A stretch of DNA of 64,000 bases. It comes from Ferrimonas sp. YFM. GTDB lineage: Bacteria; Pseudomonadota; Gammaproteobacteria; Enterobacterales; Shewanellaceae. The stretch spans positions 3,768,839 to 3,832,838 of the forward strand of contig NZ_AP027368.1 in NCBI RefSeq assembly GCF_030296015.1. The letters run 5' to 3'. The first letter of the stretch is position 1. Each line of letters starts with the position of its first letter. Shown here one piece after another: positions 58,022 to 64,000 of the stretch. A program made the translations under genes and the position numbers. The notes under the pieces are model-generated. The model searched no databases, was not told where the DNA came from, and saw nothing but the letters and a program-made list of their open reading frames with translations.

Positions 58022-59200
58022 TTAACGCTGCTTCTGCAGCCAGTCTATCCACTCATCCATCCCCTCGCCGGTGGTGGCTGAGGTGCAAATCACCTGGATG
58101 TCCGGATTCACCTTGCGGGCGTTGTCGATGCAGGCCTGAACATCGAAGTTCAGGTGAGGCAGCAGATCCACCTTGTTCACCAGCATCAGGTTGGAGGCGG
58201 CAAACATATCGGGGTACTTGAGGGGTTTATCCTCCCCTTCAGTGACGGACAGAATGGCCACCTTATGGCGCTCACCCAGATCGAAGCCCGCCGGGCACAC
58301 CAGGTTACCCACGTTCTCGATGATCACCAGCTCGCCCTGGTCCAGATCCAGTCTGTCACAGGCAGAGCCGATCATCGCCGCGTCCAGGTGACACCCCTTG
58401 CCGGTATTGACCTGAATGGCACGAACACCGGTCTCGCGGATGCGGTCTGCATCGTTGGCGGTCTCCTGATCCCCTTCGATCACCACCACCTTGTCATCGG
58501 CCAGGCGACGACAGGTCTCGGTCAGCAGGGTCGTTTTGCCTGAGCCTGGGCTGGAGACCAGGTTCACCACCAGTTGGTTCGCCTGATGAAAGCGCTTGCG
58601 GTTTTCGGCGGCGATGGCGTCGTTTTTGCCCAGGATATCCTGCTCAATCTGCACCATACGCGCCTGGGACATGCCAGGCGCATGGGCATGGGCCGGGCCC
58701 TGACCGTAATGGAGGTTGTCGCCCTGATGTTCCGGGGCAAAGGCCTCGGCCTTATCTTCATGATGATGGTGATGACCATGGTCATGAGAATGGCCATGAT
58801 CATGGCTATGGCCGTGCTCATGGCTGTGGCTATGTCCATGGCTATGACTGTGGCCGTGACCATGACTCTGCTGTCGAGTCGCTTCACCCTGGATATGGTA
58901 GTGGTAGTGGTGCTCTACATTACCCTGATGGTGATAATGGTGGTGGATGATGGTCGGCTCAGGCGTGGCATGATGAGCATGGCCGTGGTGATGATCATGA
59001 GCATGGCTGTGATCATGACTATGGCCATGGCTGTGGTCATGGCTGTGGTCATGGCTGTGGGCGTGGCTGTGGCCATGCTCATGAGTATGACCGTGGTCAT
59101 GGCTGTGGCCATGCCCGTGGTGATGGTGGTGACCGTGGTCATGGCTATGACCCTGTTCGATCTTTACATTGCCTTCGGCACAGCCGCATACGGTACACAT
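58022..59200 (-). CDS. hypB: Hydrogenase nickel incorporation GTPase HypB, His-rich
   Basis: A 392-residue GTPase that inserts nickel into hydrogenase; E. coli HypB has 290. The N-terminal metal site MCTVCGC (Cys 2, 5, 7) is present. Residues 18-147 contain 63 histidines in HSHDHGH-type repeats, a nickel storage/delivery tail. The G domain follows: P-loop [11 protein letters not shown] (about 216), metal-site GCHLDA and CPAGFDLGE, and [11 protein letters not shown] 59200 is preferred because it gives the Cys-rich start; the frame runs 56 codons further into hypA. Two bases after the hypA stop. It is far from the other hyp genes of the window. Confidence 0.95.
   Translation of the reverse strand: MCTVCGCAEGNVKIEQGHSHDHGHHHHHGHGHSHDHGHTHEHGHSHAHSHDHSHDHSHGHSHDHSHAHDHHHGHAHHATPEPTIIHHHYHHQGNVEHHYHYHIQGEATRQQSHGHGHSHSHGHSHSHEHGHSHDHGHSHDHGHHHHHEDKAEAFAPEHQGDNLHYGQGPAHAHAPGMSQARMVQIEQDILGKNDAIAAENRKRFHQANQLVVNLVSSPGSGKTTLLTETCRRLADDKVVVIEGDQETANDADRIRETGVRAIQVNTGKGCHLDAAMIGSACDRLDLDQGELVIIENVGNLVCPAGFDLGERHKVAILSVTEGEDKPLKYPDMFAASNLMLVNKVDLLPHLNFDVQACIDNARKVNPDIQVICTSATTGEGMDEWIDWLQKQR
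58760..59152. repeat. Imperfect CATGGC-type microsatellite tract in hypB
   Basis: About 390 bases of degenerate hexamer-like repeats (GGCCATG/GTCATGG variants on the plus strand) encoding the His-rich insert. The tract has two blocks separated by a less regular stretch ([19 protein letters not shown]). Such DNA is prone to slippage, so length may vary between strains. Confidence 0.8.
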
Positions 59201-59202
59201 GG

Positions 59203-59544
59203 TTACTCTACCTCTAATGATTTGACTCGCATCTGGGTGCCGCCCACTACCTGCAGGGAGTATCCGCTGCATTTGGGGCAGGGCTGCCCACGCCGTGACA
59301 GGGGAACCTCCACGGCACAATCGAAACAGTAGGCGGTGCCGGGCACCGACTCGATGGAAAGGCTGCACCCTTCAGCCAGGGTGTCTCGGGTGATCACATC
59401 AAAGCTGAATTCCAGGGCTTCCAGTTCAACCCCGGCCAGTTCCCCAACCTCGAGGCACACCTCTTTCACCTTGGTGAACTGCTGTTTCTGGGCCTCACTT
59501 TCCAGGATCTGTACTATCCCTTCGGCCAGTGACATTTCGTGCAT
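59203..59544 (-). CDS. hypA: Hydrogenase nickel incorporation protein HypA
   Basis: A 113-residue metallochaperone. [15 protein letters not shown] has the nickel-binding His2, and the zinc site is [20 protein letters not shown]. It docks HypB and transfers nickel to the large subunit. First gene of the hypAB operon; the 172 bases upstream to the iscX terminator should hold its promoter, but I see no clear FNR site. Confidence 0.97.
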   Translation of the reverse strand: MHEMSLAEGIVQILESEAQKQQFTKVKEVCLEVGELAGVELEALEFSFDVITRDTLAEGCSLSIESVPGTAYCFDCAVEVPLSRRGQPCPKCSGYSLQVVGGTQMRVKSLEVE

Positions 59545-59716
59545 CTTGCCTTCCCGCTCTAGGCCATGCAGGCCTGTTACTGGTTAATGGCTGCCCCAGG
59601 CAACCCTATCAGCCCATGTTACTCAGGGAACCCGGGTCGAAACATTGTCCTTTGTCATAAAAATTGAAAAAAGGTCATAACATCGCTGTTACCCGCCAGT
59701 ACTGAGTTTTACCCAT

Positions 59717-59743
59717 AAAAAAAGCGGAGCCAATGCTCCGCCT
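59717..59743 (-). terminator. Terminator of the isc operon
   Basis: On the minus strand GCGGAGC-ATTG-GCTCCGC is followed by seven T. It lies 18 bases past the iscX stop. Confidence 0.9.
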
Positions 59744-59760
59744 TATCTGTTCAGTCTGGC

Positions 59761-59961
59761 CTATTCGGCCTCGTCTATCCAGGCCTGCTGAATCGCTTCC
59801 AGAATACGCTCGTTGCAGTGATCAGGGTCGTCATTAAACCCCTCCAGATCCATCACCCACTGGCGCAGCTCAGTGAAGCGCAGCTGCGTAGGATCCACAT
59901 CGGGCTTCTGCTCGCTCAGCTCGATGGCAATATCCTGCACGTCTACCCACTTCAGTTCCAT
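59761..59961 (-). CDS. iscX: IscX (YfhJ)
   Basis: A 66-residue acidic protein matching IscX (MELKWVDVQDIAIELSEQKP; RFTELRQWVMDLEGFNDDP; CNERILEAIQQAWIDE). It binds IscS and modulates cluster assembly, possibly as an iron adaptor. AAGGAGATAAGC precedes the ATG at 59961; the frame runs 11 codons further upstream into fdx. Confidence 0.95.
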   Translation of the reverse strand: MELKWVDVQDIAIELSEQKPDVDPTQLRFTELRQWVMDLEGFNDDPDHCNERILEAIQQAWIDEAE

Positions 59962-59980
59962 GCTTATCTCCTTGGCGTGA

Positions 59981-60319
59981 TTAGTGGTTTTCACTTACCT
60001 GATTGATGGTGTACCTGGGGATATCCACCACCAGATCCTCATCTTCGACCTTGGCCTGACAGGAAAGGCGGGACTCCGGCTCCAGACCCCAGGCCTTATC
60101 CAGCATGTCGTCTTCCAGCTCGTCACTCTCCTCCAGGGAGTCGAAGCCCTCGCGAACCACCACATGACAGGTGGTACAGGCGCAGGACTTCTCGCAGGCA
60201 TGTTCGATGATGATGCCATTGCGCAGGGCCACGTCCAGAATGGTCTCTCCCTGATCGGCCTGGGCTTCCAGGCCTTCAGGGCAGTGCTCTTCACTGGGCA
60301 GAAAAATAATCTTTGGCAT
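59981..60319 (-). CDS. fdx: ISC-type [2Fe-2S] ferredoxin
   Basis: A 112-residue adrenodoxin-type ferredoxin. Cluster cysteines appear in CEKSCACTTCHVVVREGF and at LSCQAKVEDEDLVVDIP, spacing CX5CX2C then a distal Cys. It supplies electrons for Fe-S assembly. Confidence 0.96.
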   Translation of the reverse strand: MPKIIFLPSEEHCPEGLEAQADQGETILDVALRNGIIIEHACEKSCACTTCHVVVREGFDSLEESDELEDDMLDKAWGLEPESRLSCQAKVEDEDLVVDIPRYTINQVSENH

Positions 60320-60327
60320 AACTAACC

Positions 60328-62178
60328 TTATACGTTATCAACCGATTGTCCCGACAGCGCCCGACGAATGGACAGATCCATCCGGCGTGCGGCAAATTCG
60401 GCACTGGCCTTATCCAGGGCCTCGATGGCGTCCTTGATGACCTGACCATCGTTGCCTTCACACAACTGTTTCAGCGCCACCATCTGGTCACGCAATACCT
60501 GCTGCTGCTCGGGGCGCAGCAGTTCGTCGCCGTCGGCATCCAGGGCGGAGCTGAGGCTTTCGATCACCCGCTGGGCCTCGATACGCTGCTCGGTGAGCAT
60601 CCGCTTGGCGATATCCTCTTTGGCGTGCGTCATCGACTCGGTGAGCATCCGGGTGATCTCCCCTTCACTCAGGCCGAAGGAGGGCTTCACCTGGATGGAG
60701 GTCTGTACCCCGGAGGTCTTCTCCTGGGCCGTCACCGACAGCAGGCCATCGGCGTCCACCTGGAACGTCACCCGGATCACCGCGGTGCCCGCAGCCATGG
60801 GTGGAATCTCCTTGAGGACGAAGCGAGCCAGGGAGCGGCAGTCCGCCACCATTTCACGCTCGCCCTGCACCACATGGATGGCCATGGCAGTCTGACCGTC
60901 TTTGAAGGTGGTGAACTCCTGGGCCCGGGCGACAGGGATGGTGGTGTTGCGGGGAATCACCTTCTCGGTGAGTCCACCCATGGTCTCCAGACCCAGGGAC
61001 AGCGGCGCCACATCCAGCAGCAGCATGTCCGAGTCCGGCTTGTTGCCCACCAGGATGTCCGCCTGAATGGCGGCGCCTATGGCCACCACCCGATCCGGGT
61101 CGATGCTGGTCAGCGGAGTGCGTCCGAAGAACTCACCCACCTGCTCCCGTACCTGGGGAACCCGGGTGGAGCCGCCCACCATCACCACCTCCAGCACCTC
61201 CTCCTTGTCCAGGCCGGCATCACGCAGGCTGCGGCGGCAAGCCATCAGGGTGCGCTTGACCAGAGGGGCGATCAACGCATCAAACTGGCTGCGGGTGATC
61301 TCCCCCTGCCAATCGCCAATGGCGGCGGTGACGCTGTCGGCGCCGGTGAGCGCCTCTTTCACCCGGCAGGCCTCGCTCTGCAGCTGTCGGCGCAGGCTGG
61401 CGTCCGGGTCGGACAGTCCAGCCAGATCAGCCAGGTGATCCGCCAGAAGGTGGTCGAAGTCGTCGCCCCCAAGGGCGGAATCGCCGCCGGTGGCCAACAC
61501 CTCGAACACCCCCTGATTGAGGCGAAGGATGGAGATGTCGAAGGTACCGCCACCGAGATCGTAGACGGCGATCACCCCCTCCTGGCCGGAGTCCAGGCCA
61601 TAGGCGATGGCGGCAGCAGTGGGTTCATTCAGCAGGCGCAGCACCTTGATGCCCACCAGTTCGGCGGCATCTTTGGTGCCCTGACGCTGGGCATCATCGA
61701 AGTAGGCGGGCACGGTGATCACCGCCCCGGACAGCTCCCCGCCCAGAGTCTCTTCGGCCCGGGCAATCAGTGGCTTGAGCACTTCGGAGGAGACCTGAAC
61801 CGGATTGACCCGACCGGCGCGGGTCAGAAACAGCGGCAGGCCGTTGTCTGAAGCTTCCAGGTCGTAGGGCAGTTTGGGGTAACGGCTCTGGATATCGTCC
61901 AGGGAGCGCCCCATGAAGCGTTTCACCGAGATGATGGTGTTCTGTGGATCCTCACTGGCCAGGGCCTTGGCAGACTCACCGGTCTCCACCCCCTGCTCCA
62001 GGTAACGCACCACCGAGGGCATGCGATGACGCCCCTGGGGGTCGGGCAGAGTTTCAGCCTGACCGCTGCGCACCGCAGCCACCAGAGAGTTTGTGGTTCC
62101 GAGATCGATTCCCACCGCCAGCTTGTGCTGGTGAGGGGCGGCCATCTGGCCGGGTTCAGCAATTTGCAGTAACGCCAT
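60328..62178 (-). CDS. hscA: Fe-S assembly Hsp70 chaperone HscA
   Basis: A 616-residue Hsp70 specialised for IscU. Motifs: [66 protein letters not shown]. The C-terminal substrate-binding domain is present. It works with HscB to release clusters from IscU. Confidence 0.97.
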   Translation of the reverse strand: MALLQIAEPGQMAAPHQHKLAVGIDLGTTNSLVAAVRSGQAETLPDPQGRHRMPSVVRYLEQGVETGESAKALASEDPQNTIISVKRFMGRSLDDIQSRYPKLPYDLEASDNGLPLFLTRAGRVNPVQVSSEVLKPLIARAEETLGGELSGAVITVPAYFDDAQRQGTKDAAELVGIKVLRLLNEPTAAAIAYGLDSGQEGVIAVYDLGGGTFDISILRLNQGVFEVLATGGDSALGGDDFDHLLADHLADLAGLSDPDASLRRQLQSEACRVKEALTGADSVTAAIGDWQGEITRSQFDALIAPLVKRTLMACRRSLRDAGLDKEEVLEVVMVGGSTRVPQVREQVGEFFGRTPLTSIDPDRVVAIGAAIQADILVGNKPDSDMLLLDVAPLSLGLETMGGLTEKVIPRNTTIPVARAQEFTTFKDGQTAMAIHVVQGEREMVADCRSLARFVLKEIPPMAAGTAVIRVTFQVDADGLLSVTAQEKTSGVQTSIQVKPSFGLSEGEITRMLTESMTHAKEDIAKRMLTEQRIEAQRVIESLSSALDADGDELLRPEQQQVLRDQMVALKQLCEGNDGQVIKDAIEALDKASAEFAARRMDLSIRRALSGQSVDNV

Positions 62179-62196
62179 AATCAGTGATGTGAAGCA

Positions 62197-62712
62197 TCAG
62201 GCCAGCAACCGGTCTTCCAGCTGCGCCAGCTCCTCCTCCAGCTTCTTCATAAATTTTAGTTTGCGCACCGAGTCTGCGGCTTCCGGCCACTGCTGATCGC
62301 CCAGCTGAGACTCCAGCTGCTGCATCAGGGCACGGGTGCGTTGACCGAGATCGTCGGCGAAATCCATCGCCGCACTCTCGACGTCGGAGGACTCCTCCAC
62401 CTCTTCCAGGGTCTCCCTGAGCATCATCTGCTCCATCAGGAAGCCGGTGTCACGGATGGTCTGGGTCTCACCCTGCAGCTCAATACCGCCGAGTTTCAGC
62501 ATATACTGGGCACGGGCCACGGGCTCTTTCAGGGTTTGGAAAGCGTCGTTGATCTCTGCCGCTTTCTGCACCGCCATCAGGCGATCCCGCTCGGAGGCGT
62601 CGGCAAAGTTATCCGGATGGACGGCACGCTGAAGCTCGCGATAGCGGCCGCTTAGCAGTGTGGCGTCCACCTGGAACGCCACCGGAAGGTCGAACAACTC
62701 GAAGTAGTTCAT
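62197..62712 (-). CDS. hscB: Co-chaperone HscB
   Basis: A 171-residue J-domain protein. The HPDNF loop is in YRELQRAVHPDNFADASERD, and the C-terminal three-helix IscU-binding domain is present. ATG 62712 (MNYFELFDLPVAF) is chosen; the frame extends 27 codons upstream without support. Confidence 0.96.
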   Translation of the reverse strand: MNYFELFDLPVAFQVDATLLSGRYRELQRAVHPDNFADASERDRLMAVQKAAEINDAFQTLKEPVARAQYMLKLGGIELQGETQTIRDTGFLMEQMMLRETLEEVEESSDVESAAMDFADDLGQRTRALMQQLESQLGDQQWPEAADSVRKLKFMKKLEEELAQLEDRLLA

Positions 62713-62758
62713 CAATATCCCCTGCACCTGACAAATGGGCCCGATCGGGCCCCAGGCA

Positions 62759-63082
62759 TCAAACAGTAAAGCTCTCTCCGCAGCCACACTCACCCTGGGC
62801 GTTGGGGTTATTGAACTTAAAGCCTTCGTTCAGGCCCTCCTTGACGAAATCCAGCTCCACACCCTCAAGATAGATCAGGCTCTTGGCATCGATGATCACG
62901 TTGACTCCCTTGTCTTCGAACACTTCATCGTCTGGATTGAGTTCATCAACGAACTCGATAACGTAGGCCAGTCCGGAGCAGCCGGAGGTCTTCAGGCCCA
63001 GGCGCAGGCCGATGCCCCGCCCGCGGTTGGCCAGAAACTGCTTCACCCGGTCGGCGGCGGCGTCGGTCATGGAGATGGCCAT
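62759..63082 (-). CDS. iscA: Fe-S assembly protein IscA
   Basis: A 107-residue A-type carrier with the three invariant cysteines, in [15 protein letters not shown] and [10 protein letters not shown]. Confidence 0.97.
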   Translation of the reverse strand: MAISMTDAAADRVKQFLANRGRGIGLRLGLKTSGCSGLAYVIEFVDELNPDDEVFEDKGVNVIIDAKSLIYLEGVELDFVKEGLNEGFKFNNPNAQGECGCGESFTV

Positions 63083-63093
63083 AGAAACTCCCG

Positions 63094-63480
63094 TTACTCT
63101 TTGCCTTGCTTGCTGTTGTAATCGGCGATGGCCGCCTTGATGGCGTCCTCAGCCAGAATAGAACAGTGGATCTTCACGGGAGGCAGGGCCAACTCTTCGG
63201 CGATCTCGGTGTTCTTGATAGACGCCGCTTCCTCCAGGGTCTTACCCTTCACCCATTCGGTGACCAGGGAGGAGGAGGCGATGGCGCTGCCGCAGCCGTA
63301 GGTTTTGAACTTGGCATCTTCGATAACGCCTTCGTCGTCCACCTTCAGTTGCAGCTTCATCACGTCACCGCAAGCCGGTGCGCCAACCATGCCGGTGGCG
63401 ACATTGGGGTCGTTCTTGTCGAAAGAACCCACGTTGCGGGGGTTTTCGTAGTGGTCAATGACCTTTTCACTGTATGCCAT
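63094..63480 (-). CDS. iscU: Fe-S scaffold IscU
   Basis: A 128-residue scaffold. Cluster ligands Cys in [28 protein letters not shown] and the [16 protein letters not shown] region, the last including the HscA-binding LPPVK motif. Confidence 0.98.
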   Translation of the reverse strand: MAYSEKVIDHYENPRNVGSFDKNDPNVATGMVGAPACGDVMKLQLKVDDEGVIEDAKFKTYGCGSAIASSSLVTEWVKGKTLEEAASIKNTEIAEELALPPVKIHCSILAEDAIKAAIADYNSKQGKE

Positions 63481-63546
63481 GATTACGCTCCAAATTCCTA
63501 ACTCTCGTCGGGAACCGGTCGCGGCCGGTCCCTCGTTGTGTCTCTA

Positions 63547-64000
63547 TCAGTGAGCCGCCCACTCGACGGTGGACAGGTCGATACCGTCTTTGTGCATCTC
63601 CCACAGGGGAGACATCTCACGCAGTTTGCCGATGGCGCCACGGATCTTGTCGATGGCGTAGTCGATCTCCTCCTCGGTGGTAAAGCGGCCGATGGAGAAA
63701 CGGATGGAACTGTGGGCCAGCTCGTCAGTCATGCCCAGGGCACGCAGCACATAGCTGGGTTCCAGGCTGGCAGAGGTACAGGCGGAACCGGAAGACACCG
63801 CCAGATCGCTCAGGGCCATCATCAGAGACTCACCCTCAACGAAGTTAAAGCTGATGTTGAGGTTGGAGACCAGACGCTGTTCCAGATCGCCGTTGATGTA
63901 CACCTCTTCAATGTCCTTGATGCCGTTCAGCAGACGATCACGCAGCACGCGCATACGCTCAGCCTCGGCACCCATCTCCTCTTTGGCGAGGCGGCAGGCT
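63547..64000 (-). CDS. iscS: Cysteine desulfurase IscS (C-terminal part)
   Basis: The window edge cuts the gene. The visible 150 codons run from [20 protein letters not shown] to SVEWAAH. The mobile catalytic Cys loop [20 protein letters not shown] is present. IscS takes sulfur from cysteine for Fe-S and thio-modification pathways. First visible gene of iscSUA-hscBA-fdx-iscX; iscR would be beyond the edge. Confidence 0.97.
   Translation of the reverse strand, partial: ACRLAKEEMGAEAERMRVLRDRLLNGIKDIEEVYINGDLEQRLVSNLNISFNFVEGESLMMALSDLAVSSGSACTSASLEPSYVLRALGMTDELAHSSIRFSIGRFTTEEEIDYAIDKIRGAIGKLREMSPLWEMHKDGIDLSTVEWAAH

Noticed and set aside
58760-59152. Possible CRISPR or tandem repeat array
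   Set aside because: No fixed repeat-spacer period; the pattern is fully explained by the His-rich coding tract.
58574-59332. Met/Val-rich membrane-like frame antisense to hypB
   Set aside because: Produced by the complement of the CAY histidine repeats (ATG/GTG codons); not a real membrane protein.

Overview
The window reads as one contiguous stretch of a GC-rich (about 60%) gammaproteobacterial chromosome, most like the Shewanella/Ferrimonas side of the Alteromonadales. That placement is an inference from protein character and gene order: purL-mltF-tadA, guaA-guaB-xseA, der-bamB-yfgM-hisS-ispG-rodZ-pilW-rlmN and iscSUA-hscBA-fdx-iscX are all classic gammaproteobacterial blocks. I saw no rRNA, tRNA, CRISPR, insertion sequence or prophage.

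Layout. 1-3100: the 3' end of a sigma-54 activator broken by an in-frame TGA, a small lipoprotein and a chemotaxis receptor. 3.4-6.3 kb: cytochrome bd oxidase cydA-cydB-cydX, with a 39-residue cydX. 6.3-7.4 kb: a long AT-rich intergenic region with a small-ORF/sRNA candidate. 7.4-13.8 kb: purL, mltF, a small basic ORF and tadA. 13.8-16.1 kb: a VOC protein and an ABC-2 exporter. 16.2-19.2 kb: the lutABC (lldEFG) lactate-oxidation operon with a structured 3' region and LldR/CRP-like sites upstream. 19.8-22.5 kb: hcp-hcr. 22.7-24.5 kb: a secreted M14 carboxypeptidase. 25.0-35.5 kb: an uptake [NiFe]-hydrogenase cluster, hyaABCD, a gene that looks like a degenerate HypF paralogue, hypF, then hypCDE. 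35.6-40.3 kb: a PhnA-like protein, a ChaN/Tiki-like protein, guaA and guaB. 40.5-41.8 kb: xseA. 41.8-46.6 kb: a chaperone-usher pilus cluster sitting between xseA and der. 46.6-55.4 kb: the der to rlmN block. 55.5-57.8 kb: a CNNM/CBS protein, ndk and a methyltransferase-like protein. 58.0-59.5 kb: hypB and hypA, the two nickel-insertion genes missing from the main hyp cluster. 59.7-64.0 kb: the isc operon, cut at iscS by the window edge.

How it fits together. The cell appears equipped for microaerobic and anaerobic respiration. Lactate (LutABC) and H2 (HyaABC) feed electrons to the quinone pool, and a high-affinity bd oxidase can use trace O2. Hcp/Hcr deals with nitrosative stress. The Isc system supplies the many Fe-S clusters involved. 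Hydrogenase maturation is split between the hya-hypFCDE locus and hypBA about 23 kb away. HypB carries a very large histidine-rich nickel-binding insert with 63 histidines.

The most notable item is the 558-residue protein between hyaD and hypF. It appears to follow the whole HypF domain order (acylphosphatase-like, zinc knuckle, YrdC-like, Kae1-like) but has lost the catalytic and metal-binding signatures of its intact neighbour. This suggests a non-catalytic HypF partner or a dedicated hydrogenase assembly factor.
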